From Basidiobolus meristosporus CBS 931.73 (lineage: Eukaryota > Basidiobolomycota > Basidiobolomycetes > Basidiobolales > Basidiobolaceae), in assembly GCA_002104905.1 (NCBI GenBank), contig MCFE01000502.1, positions 1 through 64,000 of the forward strand: a stretch of 64,000 nucleotides of DNA, read 5' to 3'. Shown here piece after piece: positions 50,301-61,860 of this stretch. Each line of letters starts with the position of its first letter. Position 1 is the stretch's first letter. Below the pieces are notes generated by a model. That model saw only the letters and a program-made list of their open reading frames with translations, was not told where the DNA came from and did no database searches. Position numbers and translations under genes: made by a program.

Positions 50301-51991
50301 ATTATGGTATAACCGCGAATTCTCTTACAACACAGGAGGAGTACTGATCTCGAAAACGAACGCCCGTCCTTCGCACTCTGCCTCTCTAACAGAGGAGGAG
50401 CGCAGGTCAATGACTAATGGATGTTCCTGATGGCAAATCGTCAATACAGGTATCTTGGTAACAGCAACGGTCGGATATACCTCTGTCACTTGGATGAATA
50501 ACCCTTCAGGAAGTTGTATATGATAGTAGCATCTGCAATGGTTCAGGAATTAGTAGTGTACAACATCCGAAGGGCCTGGTTATTTGTACCGCGCCCATCC
50601 ACCAGGGAAGTTCGATTTCTTCTGCAGCAAATAGCCTGCCTTTTTTTGATATCCAATGAGATCTGAATCAAACGATGAATCGGATGTATGTGATATAGAG
50701 AGGCGCTCTTCGGATTCAACCATACCGAGAGATTGTCGAAACCTTAGCAGCTCAGCCTATTCAATCCGGTTAGACACGATTATGAAGTCTATGCGCAACA
50801 TAACATGGACCTCTATGCAGTCAGGCATGCTTTTTGTATCTAACTTAAGGCTATTCAGATCTGTCACACAGGAATTCTTGCAATGGTAATTGAATTAGCC
50901 TTCATTGCTGCTCACTGGCGCGGAGATCTCACTTACATCTTCAATGTAATCGATTGCATTCTGGACCACTGGTACTGAAGTTTCAATATTTTTTTGCGTT
51001 TGATTGGCCCATTTTGACAAGTTCGATAGCAGGCTGCTTATCTTTGGCTGGCTGTTAATAACTTGAGAGCAGCGGCTTCTTGTAAAATGTCCATACCTTC
51101 TGCATCACAAAAGCTTCACGGATTGCTGGAATTTCATTGAGCAGATGTGCGTAATGTGCTGACGAAATGCATAATTTCTCTTTGGCAGAATACAATGTTT
51201 TGGCAGTCTAGGGGTGTAGTTCGATCTGATTACCAACCATGCTCACACAGCCAAACTAACGTTCACCAACCTCATCACGCCGTAGACATTTCGAGTCTGG
51301 AGTACTAGAATACACATTTAAGGATGTCTCATATTCCCGAGTGGCGCTTACAAATCCAACTTTGGCATCCTATGAATTGAGCATTGTTAGAAGGATTACC
51401 GCAAGTCTGGTGGAGCCTGATCTGTACCATTAGCATGCTCTGGAGCGAGGTCTGAAATTGCTGAAGTGGTTCTTCGAGTATTCTGTTAGTGTTGGTAATG
51501 AAAATTGCACATTCTGTTTGCTGCGTTACCTATAACCTCCGACTCCATGACGGTGAGAAATTGCTCATCCATAAGGACAAAAGACTGGTTGAGCTTTAAG
51601 ATGGTCTCGGCTGCAGGATTAAGAGCAAAATTGTTATTTGATTGCGGCCTCAAAGATGAATGAAGAGTATCCAACCGAAGATCTCAGATCCTACGTCCAT
51701 CGCAGTGCCTGAAGGTATCTTGGAGGCCTCAGCCATCAATTCACTTGTGGAACTACTAAATGCTAATTTTGATCGAATAAGGACAGCTTTAACTCACAAA
51801 ACTGGGAATGATGGCTGCGTGACTGCATTTCCCATACCATTTATGGAGTTGACAAACTCTCTAGCTTTTTCCGACCAAACGGAGATGATGGTCTCGAAGC
51901 TCTGAATATATAGATGTACCTCTTCGAGATGTGCTCGATATTGCGGCGAATCCCGAAAGATATCCTTTAAATCGAGTGGACTTGGTATCAT
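47351..51991 (-). CDS. BAR-PH-PH-C2-RasGAP multidomain protein
   Basis: A multi-exon gene starting at ATG 51991 and ending at 47351, probably over 1,100 aa. Order: (1) BAR domain (about 51.99-50.95 kb): LKDIFRDSPQYRAHLEEV, EEPLQQFQTSLQSML, then HYAHLLNEIPAIREAF; (2) first PH (about 50.65-50.2 kb): KKAGYLLQKKSNFPGGWARY, IDLRSSSVREAECEGRAFVF, then YFQAETEADMMEWIYALRTQ; (3) second PH (about 49.97-49.5 kb): NWRKIVLVVRSNGMLYQF, then LLERNEWVGVLKTFA; (4) C2 (about 49.5-49.05 kb): LRVIDARNIGQCDPYCFIEL, then EEWYPL; (5) RasGAP (about 48.95-47.95 kb): NILFRGNSILTK with the arginine finger, and FLFLRLFCPAVLSPKLFGL. The two halves join in frame at 50.14-50.10 kb (DLGM to AIPLRR). It should stimulate Ras GTP hydrolysis at curved or phosphoinositide-rich membranes. 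Confidence 0.88.
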
Positions 51992-54790
51992 ACGTTGACT
52001 ATGGTTGAGTAACCTGGATGTGGCTGAATGTGTGATTGTTCAATGGATAAGCAAAACTAGGTAAATGACAATCCAAGACTCAAAGCTTGGTGTGTTCGTT
52101 GAGCAATTTATTTAAATTAGCTCGAAGGGCCATCCAATCATCGGAGTATAAGACTGAGGTTACACTGAGATCTCTTGATTGAACAGCCTCGCGAGAAATT
52201 TAATGGGACGCATGTTTTATCCCTTGTACTCTAGCCATTTAAACCGCCATATTTATCAAGAAGACAGCAACCACCAGGCTACAATAGCACAGTGATATGA
52301 ATGTATTACTTGCCAATCTTCGTGATTGGTAGTGTATAGGCACGACACCCGGATACTAAAATTGATCAGCTTCACTGATGCGAGTCCATTTCAGACCTAA
52401 GCCATAGCCAAGCTATTCGTCTCCTCCTTTAGACGTTATCACTGATAATACTCCATGTTTCTGTTGCCCAATTCAAGGATTTAATCAGTTATTGCTGAAT
52501 CCATGAGTCATGGGACATAAACACAGCAATGAGACCTCATCTATTAAATTATGCCACACAAAGACAATTTACACTAAATTAGAGATTGGTGTTGGAGATA
52601 CCCTAGCCCAGTTACCGAAGCAATGGATTACCACGTCCACACCATCAGATAATGTACTTCATGACCAAGCGCCCATTTTGCAATCGCAGCACCTGGCTAG
52701 TTGTGAGGATCGAGGAGTGTTTGCCGCTTTGGGCTTGTCCTACTTTAAGGAGTCTGCATCCGGTTTCAAATGATAAACTGTTTAGTGTTGGCTTACAGTA
52801 AAACATGGAGTCCACGTCACCAGCTGATGCCTTACTCTAGCCTAATCCATAACTCCAGCGACTAAGGATTAGTTGCTGGTCTAGACTCATACATATGGAA
52901 CATCCTAGTGTCACCAGCCGTCTCAACAATAGGGGTAATCCAATTTAGCAGGATGCTTCAGGGACAACCTGTAATATGAAAACCCAGCCCGATCCGGCAG
53001 TTTGCTGAACCAGTGATAAGAGCCTGGCATTCGGGTTTAGTACGTAAATTAATTCAGGTTCGAAATGGGAGGGCCCACTTGACATGCTCACAATCCCCTG
53101 CGCGAAGGAAAGAGCACCTTTTCCATTGATTATGGCAAGTGACCCGTGCCGATCTATACAAACTACGAGCACTTGGGAACGATATGTGATCACACGATCG
53201 TTTTCTGTGTTTCCATTAGTAAGGCACCTAGCCTACGCCTGAAGGATGCATATACCGAGGACCCAAGTGTGCGACAACTAGCCGCACTTTGTGCCGGAGG
53301 GATGTGAGCCCAGTATAGTATCAATGATCACGGATTAGGATTTTTATGAAGCACACGAACATGATATTGCTATCTTGTAGTGATGGCTACTAGGGATTCT
53401 AGCCATCACCTGACCAAATCTAAATGGTAAGCCTTCGGGATGGCCTGCATGCTTAGTAGTAACGAATCGCTTCCGAGCCGCCCTGGAGACTGATTCGTAA
53501 CCATGATTTGTGCAGAGAGCTCCTTTATCGTTGGGGTTAGACTCTGAAACTTAAAGAAACTTTCGAGGAGTCCAAAACCCTGCTATAGCACTTCTATGCT
53601 TCAGACCTAGGAAGTTGAATGAACTTCACACTTCTAGTTGAGTATGAGGCAGCCGGCTGTGTAGTAGGCTTTGCCTCACCTGCCGATCATTGCTGATTTA
53701 CTGGTCCAAGAAAGGCTTTATATATGAGCCACAACTGAATTCGATCAGAGAAATTATTGGAGCAAGGAAACTTGGCATTGGGGAGCTATTCAGCAATACG
53801 GAGCTTTCAAGCATCAGAATTTTTCATGCCCGTCGATTAATACTTGAAACTCGCCAACGTGCTATACTGGTTCTAAACGTTTGTAGTGTTTGAGCCGCTT
53901 ATTAAGGTTAGCTGTGATACAGTGCACAAAGTGACTCAAACATCCGTGGATAAAGGCCGTTTTCAAATCATATTACTGAACGGTTCAACTTTCCAGATGC
54001 AAAGTCCCCTGGAAGTTGATGAAAACTAAGCCTCAAGCCACACTTTAATCTATTCGAGCTATATGGGGTATCCTAGACCTGAATTGATCAGTCAGACTTG
54101 CTCTTATTAGAAGATTGCCAAACGATATTCGATGATTTTCCTTGCACTGTAATTGTTACAGGATCCGGCTATTTCATTCATAATACGTAACTTTCATCTC
54201 GAGTCGGCATTAAACTATAGCCACTTGCTAATATAAGTAACCTCGTATTTGTTTATGGAATACACCATGGATGATCCCTTTGTGGTTATCATTACACATA
54301 GCATGTTGGACTAGTGAGGGATATGGGGGCAATCCCTCAAAGGCCAGCAAAACAGTGGTACTTTTGCGTACATTTGTGCGAGCGAGTTGCTAACCTTGGC
54401 GACTTGAAATTATGATGCATTCTTCCCCTAGGAAGTCACAGTCTCCCAAAAAGTTGTCACAAGCAATACGTCCACCACTGAACGTAACACACAGGCCAAC
54501 TCATTGTTTTGTAGTTGGTCACTAGTTGTGATGGATCATGAAAATTTCAACTGAATGCTTGTTGTGATTAAGTCACGTCACCTGAGAGCCTTTATCAGTT
54601 TGAGACTCGTTTTAACTTCTTTGATCCTGAATATTACCCTACACTTAGCACTTCAAGTGGCACTTCCCTACGTTGTTTTATATCATTACTTTATTAATAA
54701 TTGACACTTTCGTCTCACTTTCACCTTCTAATTAGCTAAAAGACCGCTAGAACCTCTGAATCCACGAAGCTGACCCACAAAGCTACTCAT
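51992..54790. other. Interval without a confident gene, 2.8 kb
   Basis: It separates the divergent RasGAP and RING genes, so it contains both promoters. Minus-strand open stretches at about 53577-53398 and 53193-52945, linked by a possible intron with TACTAA and CACAG near 53.2 kb, read like protein, but no ATG, domain or complete model was found. A plus-strand frame at 53690-53893 is also unassigned. Confidence 0.35.
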
Positions 54791-56906
54791 ATGCGGTCAG
54801 CTTTTTCCTCTCTATCTCTGTTTCGAGAATCAGAGTTCCAGCAGTTAGATTCCGGCGGCAGTCTATTATTTCTCGATGGGCACTCACGACAACATCCGAC
54901 AATTATAAATTTCTTCACTTCACCTTACTTTATCCTACTCGTACTCTTAGTAAGTTTGGGTCAGGTTAGGTTTTACCTTGCTATTTTACTGATGAACTTT
55001 AGGCCCTATTAGTGAACCGTATTAACACCCTGGTGCCACTCCATCCCCCAAGAGTGCTCTCTATATTTTCAAGAGTGTGTTTACGAGCTCCTGGAATCGT
55101 GAGTCTTACCCAGGCCAATCTATGGCTAGCTTCCATAATCTTATCAGAATACAAGTTGGATCCGGAGGAGTTGCTCATATTAAGGAATCTAGATCTATTC
55201 GTCCAGAAACCCAAATATACTTCAGAAGATGCTTTATGGTGGCTGTTTTTGACTATGGGGCTAGTTACCTTGGTGAGGGTGTTTGTGTCTTGTGTAGAGA
55301 ATCAGTATGTCCATTTTTTGTAAATTCGCCAACTGCCTGGTTTGACTAAATAGCATCACGTTCTTCACTTAGAGCGCCAGCCTACGAGCAAACGATGACA
55401 CTAACTGAATGGGGATTTATGTTTTACATGCACCACAAAGGCGACGCGTTGATTGTAGCTTTAATCCAAAGCCTTACTATGCTTACCATTGAGGTTATAG
55501 AAATCCATCCTCGAGGGAAAAAGTACCGGCTTATTCCAACGACAGTGTGGGGAGTAACCGGCCTTGTTCACTTTATATACGCTATATGGCATCGTTCTTT
55601 CACTTACCCAAATATTCAAATTTTGACCCGCCTTCCGGAAGTTTTGGTTATAGTGATTATTGCGATGTTCGCACTATTGCACGGCCTTGTATATATATTC
55701 ACCGGAGGAGAGGGAGCTAGTGAGATATTAAGCTCCGTAGATCTCCCCCAACTTGGAGAGGACTATACGCTGGCGGTTTTTAGATTAGGCACTGCGTGCT
55801 TGGAAGCTGTACGAAAAGTGGGATTAAGAAATGAAGTCGAGTCTGTATATGTACCGCGGTGCACTTACTTCGATTTGCCAAGCGAGCCATCCGCAAAGAG
55901 TAGAATACTGAAACTAGGATTTAACAACGAGATACAAGACTCTATTCCAATTCAAAGCAATCGGCCAAACCCCGTGTCAATCCACTCTATTTATTGGGGC
56001 ACTTTGGTTAAAGATTTCATGACCTCATTGTGTCAAGCGGCCAAAGTGTGGGCACGTTTAGAAATTAGAAGGCTATTTCGATTCGCTCGGGGTATCGGCA
56101 TAGACTGGTTTTTTCCTGATGGTTCAGAAGAAGCCTCCGGCGACATTCTGAAATCAAACAACGCTTGGAACATGAAGCATCCCACCTTGGCATCTCATCA
56201 GCAATTGTACACGAGATTCCTCAGAAGCGTATCTCCAGCCACAGACGTCACTGATTTTTGGGATGAGGAAGATGACGATGATGATGACTTTACCCCTGCC
56301 GTGGATAACGAACAAGCATTGCTCGATAGTGAAGAAGAATTTGGACCAGATGTGTTCAGCACAGATACCCAGAATGGGCACAGTAGCATAGCGGGCCGTC
56401 AATGCGCGAACGAGATGTCGTCCGAATATGTCTCAAGCGATGAGGACCTTGGAGATAATAACGAAACTCTAAATCTTATCTCTGAGATCATGCAAGACTC
56501 TGAAAGCGACTCTGATACTTCAGTAGAATCTACAGTGACTCAGACTATCGCACCTAGTGTGGCCAGCGCCCCGGCCATATCCACGCTCTATGCACATATG
56601 TTCCACCAAGGATCGCCAATGACACGACGCCGCTATCATACATTAAATAGGCATATTCAAATTGCCTCTGAAATGCAACTCGTGGAGTCCATCCTCACCC
56701 ATCGAAATAGGACACGCACCACTACCCAAAACTCCGCCGTAACATGTGTTGTGTGTATGAACCATCCGCGCTCCGTGCTTCTCAGGCCATGCAGGTGTCT
56801 TTGCTTGTGTGATTCCTGTCGAATTGACCTAGCTAGACGAGACATCGACCGGTGTCCTTGCTGCCGACGATTGGTCGAAGGGTATAGTAAGGTATACCTT
56901 GTTTAA
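54791..56906 (+). CDS. Asi1/Asi3-type RING-finger membrane protein
   Basis: Three exons, join(54791..54949,55003..55304,55373..56906), encode 664 aa. The N-terminal half has five or so hydrophobic segments (SPYFILLVLLALLV, LWWLFLTMGLVTLVRVFV, LPEVLVIVIIAMFALLHGL and others). An acidic Asp-run (EEDDDDDDF) and a Ser/Asp-rich region follow. The C-terminal RING reads CVVC, PCRCLCLCDSC, CPCC, ending EGYSKVYLV. The replacement of the usual RING His by Cys in PCRC and the trailing GYSKV are as in yeast Asi1/Asi3, ubiquitin ligase subunits of the inner nuclear membrane that degrade mislocalised and regulatory proteins. Orthology rests on these features. The start is the first ATG of the frame. Confidence 0.87.
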
Positions 56907-57147
56907 TTTCGCATCTCCATTCCGTCAAGCCTGCCTGATGTTGCCAGTCTAGAAACGGCCCTCTATGTCTATGTGGATATACAGAGACCCTCGCCAAACC
57001 CCTCACACAGCATTGCTGATTCCAAATTTACTGCAACTTTGCATGTCATCATCAATAAAGTCAGGCCATTTATGTAGGGTTGAATACCAACACTTCATTG
57101 TTGGAAGAAAATAATGCTGTATGAAATCAATTCGACAAATTCATGCA

Positions 57148-57755
57148 TTAAAGACCCACTCTGTATTCGTAAATCTTCGTGGTGTAATATCCAGCCCAGA
57201 GTAGAGAGAAAAGTCCAACATGTAAAGATCCCTTGGATCTATTTTTCTTTGCATCCTTCAGGGTCACAGCAGAGAGCCCACAGCACACACCTAAGGCATT
57301 CCAGTCTAATTAGACATGATTGTTACGGAAGGATATTTGATTAGACCCTACCTGCTGCCAGTTCTTCACCCAAATCTTGATTTTGGCTTAATATGTAAGC
57401 GGCTGTTCCAAACAACGCGGCAAATCCGTATCCCAAACCAGTTTCGAATACTGAAATTTTTATAGGGAAGGGGCGCCTTGGGCAACTCTTTGGGTCCTCA
57501 AGATCTTTCTCATATTTGATAGCTTTGGGTCTACATGAGAGCATATTCCAAGTTGTACAGACAACACCTAAAAGAGGGTGCTAAATTAGAACTCCGATAC
57601 ACATCAACTTGATGGTTTCCCTATTATTTCAATTGATCAGCCGATCACCTACATATAGTTCCAAGAACGATGGTGGGATGGCATTTCCCGGTTGGTAAAC
57701 GAGATATGATCGCGTTTGGTAATGTGTTCGACAAGTATGCAAGAACCACGTACAT
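57148..57755 (-). CDS. Unrecognised multi-pass membrane protein, 158 aa
   Basis: Three exons, complement(join(57148..57305,57352..57567,57653..57755)), give 158 aa with consistent phases. Hydrophobic segments occur at about residues 29-45 (TIVLGTICVVCTTWNML), 74-92 (GLGYGFAALFGTAAYILS) and 132-146 (HVGLFSLLWAGYYTT). A Cys/Pro-rich loop (EDPKSCPRRPFP) separates the first two. The arrangement suggests a three- or four-pass protein of an organelle membrane. I do not recognise the family. The middle exon carries the strongest coding signal; the flanking exons rest on splice consensus and frame. It is convergent with the RING gene, whose stop lies about 240 bases away. Confidence 0.6.
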
Positions 57756-59351
57756 GGTAGTGGTGGTATGGGAGACGAAAGGTAGAGTAAAGTGACGTTA
57801 CAGGAAAATAACTTCGGCCTGCAAGATTGATGAATCCTGGAATTAACTAAGGAATGCCAAGTCCGCGCGGACAAAATATTTATATGCAACTGAACATGGA
57901 CATCAAATCTCCTAGATGGACAAGAAGGGTCCACAAGTCGCCTGGAACAATCCAACATACATTGGACTAAATCTAGATCTGATAAAGAAACCACTTGACA
58001 ACATGGGCTTAGCCATTGAAACCCAAATGACTGTCTTCAAGCCGATGTACTGATTGAAGCATCCATTTGATTAGGGATGGATCTGGTCTGGCCATCACCT
58101 AATTAGTACGTGATTATAAATCCCTGGAATTTCGGAGGTTGATTAAACTGGTGATTAACATGACAAAACATTTGAAGTCATTTTGTTTATTTGTATTTGA
58201 TGCCTGCTATCACAAACTTAAGCTGTAGATAACAGAGTTGTTGGGGTTGGCACAACACTCTAGATATCCGGCGAGTATACATTGATCAAGAATCCTATAC
58301 CTATGTCTGCCGACTAACATGGTAAGCGGTTTACCATGTCTTGACCGACGCTTCCAGGAAAGATGTTTTATCTTATCCATACTGCAATCCCGGACAATCG
58401 TTTCTCTAGGTAAGTGTGGCCATAGTGTATCTTTTTAGATTGTTGAAGCTGTTACACAAGTCACAGATACACTGTTGCTTTACTACATGATTCTTCAGCC
58501 TGTATCATGATTCCATTGGCTTATAAGTATAGCATTGCTGAAACCCTTTAAATAAATATGCAGATATCTGTTACTCATTCATATTTCCCCGCATCCTGTT
58601 TATACAGCCAATGTTGTCGAGGTTTCAGTCAATACTGATTGGATAAGCTAATGCTCATCAAATGCATTGTATATTAGACGAGGTGGTCATCAATATTGCG
58701 GATACTAGTGCCGATACAGATGTAATCAGTTAGCTTAATTTCGAATCAAATGCGTAAACTCTCCGCCCTGAATATATTAGTAAGTTAGTATGAGCACATC
58801 CACTAATCATCACTCATTTCCAAATTTGGATTTTAAGTGAATACCTGAAGGCACAATTTTATCAACTCTCAAAAGCAGGATTCGCGCGAGTTTCTCTAAT
58901 TCTTCTTTATTCCCTCAAGTCTTCATTTTTTGTTGGTACACAACATCAATAGACTCTTTGAATACCACTACACACATTTCACTTGAACAAACCTGAGCTA
59001 AATTGTTGCCTATCGCCAACAGCTTTGCCATCACCATACAATCTTCAACATTTTCCAATGTTTGATCCTGGTTAATTTTCTCCAACTATATCTTTATTAT
59101 TACTTGTCTACCGCCCATTTTGACGCCCTAACCAAATTAATTCGCTTTACGAATATACTCCAAGCTTCACCTACATCTCATAGAAAGCAGGTTGGTTCTA
59201 GTCCAAATGCTTTCTTTCGTAGGCAATATTGCTAACAAAAAATTACTAAACAGACTTACGATTCTGGTGCTGCGCGGCCTATATCTCCCTCTTACATATT
59301 TTTGCAAAAAAACTTCGCAATTTTCCCTGTCAAAGTCCTCCTTTATCCACA
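57756..59351. other. Intergenic interval between divergent genes, 1.6 kb
   Basis: Upstream of both the minus-strand membrane protein gene and the PRL phosphatase gene. A minus frame covers 57994-57629 but mostly overlaps the first exon of the 57-kb gene in another frame. From about 58.8 kb the sequence is AT-rich with pyrimidine tracts, typical of a promoter. No other gene is supported. Confidence 0.4.
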
Positions 59352-60065
59352 ATGGCAAGGATAACTGGTACCAACTTTTCCCAGCCTCGTCTCATCAATC
59401 CTCCTACCCTCGTCGAGTATAAGAACCTCCGGTTCGTGATTGCAGATGCTCCTTCGGACAACAATCTTGCGCTCTACCTAAAGGTACGAAACTTTAGATC
59501 TTTGCACTTGAAAAATGTTTTTGATGAGTTTTTCTTCGCTTTCTAGGAGTTTGAAAAGTACAATGTAGTGGATGTAGTTCGGGTTTGTGAGCCAACCTAT
59601 TCTAAAGAGCTCCTCGAGAAAAAAAACATAACTGTTCATGTAAGAATCCTATTTTTCTTTCCGAGCTAGCACCTTATTGAACCAAGTATTCACAGGATTG
59701 GAGCTTTCCCGACGGAGATGCACCGCCCCATACCATTGTTAACAGTTGGATGGAGCTAGTTAAAAAGCGCTTCGGAAAAGATAATGAAGTCACCAACCAT
59801 TCGATTGCTATTCATTGTGTAGCTGGCCTCGGGAGGTTAGCATATATACTTGTTGGCCCTCTAACCCTTTGTACAGCCCGTACTAACATCACAATATAGA
59901 GCCCCAGTTTTAGTTGCAATTGCTTTGGTTGAATACGGTATGGCTCCTCTGGATAGTGTGTCGTTCATACGTGAGAGACGCAGAGGAGCAATCAATAACA
60001 AGCAGCTTCGTTATCTTGAAACTTATAAACGCCGTTCCAAAGGCGAGAAGTGTATCATCAGTTGA
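59352..60065 (+). CDS. PRL-type (PTP4A) prenylated protein tyrosine phosphatase
   Basis: Four exons, join(59352..59483,59547..59639,59696..59835,59900..60065), give 176 aa, the usual PRL length. Landmarks in order: [30 protein letters not shown]; the acid loop [11 protein letters not shown] with the general-acid Asp; the signature [17 protein letters not shown], whose C..GLGR P-loop has Ala where most PTPs have Ser/Thr, a PRL hallmark; and a basic tail (KRRSKGEK) ending in CIIS, a CaaX box. PRLs attach to membranes by prenylation and bind CNNM-type magnesium transporters in animals. The P-loop exon break falls inside GLG-R, as frame-consistent splicing requires. Confidence 0.95.
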
Positions 60066-61124
60066 AGCATACCGCTAGCAGCACACTCAATGATGGTTCT
60101 TGGCCGATCTCCTCGTTTCGTGGCATTTCTTTACTTCTCCACATCATATCAGTTACCACCTATATTACCTCTTTCCATCATTTCTCAATATTTTTAATGA
60201 CTCCGGTAAACCTTGGATGGATTCCCCAACCCTCACTCCTTCACCAGTAGTTCAAAAATGCCCATTCGTTCATGTTACTCACCCATTCTCATTCTCAGAC
60301 TCCCCCTCGATTTTTCTCTTGATATATGAATTAGTTTATTGTAATAGTTTGTCGGAGCTGAAACGGCTTGACCCTCTATAAAGTCCGCATGAACAATATA
60401 TTTGAATGTTGTATATACTGCTCCTCAAATAGCTGAGTAACATTAGTAGCTATTGCCTCATTGTTGCACAACGAATGGATCACTTCACAGATACCGTGGG
60501 AGCGTGACCCTAGGTTTAGTTGATTTGACTGCCATTAGCCATTCTGAAAGCCTCGCAATTATTACGCGGATGACGTTTGAGCTGAGTTTGAGATGATGAC
60601 TGAATATTCCATGGTCAGAATTCTAGATCATGTTCCATGATCAATGCTTCAAGGAGTCTATCAGTCAATAATTGCAGGCGGTATAGCACGATATATGACC
60701 TCGATTTAGGAAACATTAAATACTCTTTTAATGAAACAACCGAAGCGCTACTGGAAAGTTGAGGGTGAATGGAATATTCAAAAGAGAATGGATTTATACT
60801 TGCTGGATTATAGGGTTGAAATAAGGTCCCGTTTGCAAGCACCTGATTCATAAGAGTGTGCTGGGAAAAGTCCAAAAGTTGCGTGACCAGGTTGAATTAG
60901 TTTTGGATAATGGTGAAGATAATGATCAGTTCGATGTAATCCAGAGCACCAGAAAACAAAACTTATACTCAGTGGATGTCACAACCTAATTAGAAAAGTT
61001 ATGCTTGTATATACACCAACTGGCACACTTGGTGTCACAATAAACAATGGGATTAAGCGATCGACCCGAAGGTTTCTAGCTTTTCATACGGATTATCCAA
61101 GATATAATTGGCACAAAAATCATA
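60066..61124. other. Interval without a confident gene
   Basis: About 1 kb. One minus-strand frame at 60875-60615 (86 codons) has no ATG-linked model or recognised domain. Nothing else is supported. Confidence 0.35.
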
Positions 61125-61494
61125 CTACTCCATGTGCTGGTTCGCAATACGGTCGAGGAGGATTTGATTGTTATCGGTGAGTGCCAAGTTCAATCCATTC
61201 TCCGCCAGAAAGCCTTCAAGCTTTACAGCTGGGTGAAGTGACCGGTAAGTTTTAAACTTCATTTATTCTTGTGGAAAATTCAACTTCTGGCATTTTGCAA
61301 CAGTAATTCTGATACGCAGTAAACAAGCCAAATATTTTGTGCATCTCAGTCCTATCGTTGGATACAATGTTTTCAAGAAACTGGGCCAGGTCAACACTCT
61401 CAAAGGGCAACAGGCTGTTCTGCTCTTTCTGAATGTGTTGGGCCAAGTCTATTAGCCTTTCTTCTTTTCCCGATCTAACTCCGAAGGGCAGCAC
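61125..61494 (-). pseudogene. Broken ORF adjoining the LINE 3' end
   Basis: A frame of 80 codons runs from 61494 to 61252 without an ATG near its start (GKEERLIDLAQHIQKEQN, then FGLFTAYQNYCCKMPEVEF). A second, shifted frame continues from 61262 to a stop at 61125 (RSLHPAVKLEGFLAEN, then NNQILLDRIANQHME). The two read as one protein interrupted by a frameshift or an unresolved splice. The 5' side abuts the CCCTAACCC-like end of the LINE, suggesting that insertion cut the gene. I do not recognise the family. Confidence 0.4.
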
Positions 61495-61496
61495 GT

Positions 61497-61860
61497 TGGG
61501 TTAGGGAGAGGGAAAGCCACTAAGGTAGGTGCAATCTTTATTTGAATTCAGATAAGCCTAACTACAAATAATGGATTAGGGGAGAGAGGGATGATAATGT
61601 AGGGCTAGGGGTCTAAATTCTTTTATTAAATCTGATAAATTATGATAATACTATTTCAACTTGATTCAAGCTTAATAGAGCAAAGGGTTAGGGGAGGGAA
61701 AGTCACCAAGGTAGGTGAAGGGTTAGGGGGAGGAAAGTCACCAAGTGGTGAAATCTTTATTTACTTATGACAAGTATCCAAAGAAGCCATGTTAATCTGA
61801 AGTAATTCCTAGAAAGCTAGGGTAGGGGGAGACAGTCACCAACAGGTGAAATCTTTATTT
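61497..61860 (+). repeat. Imperfect tandem repeats with TTAGGG cores
   Basis: Four related units begin at about 61498, 61685, 61720 and 61816. Each has GGGTTAGGG or a variant, then GAGGGAAAGTCACC-like sequence and, in three units, GGTGAAATCTTTATTT-like or TGCAATCTTTATTT sequence. They lie between the stop of the LINE ORF and the broken ORF, so they form the element's 3' untranslated region or tail on the minus strand. The core equals the common telomere hexamer TTAGGG. Confidence 0.65.

Noticed and set aside
53690-53893. Plus-strand ORF of 67 codons between the RasGAP and RING genes
   Set aside because: Size is within chance expectation and no domain, splice site or conserved motif is visible.
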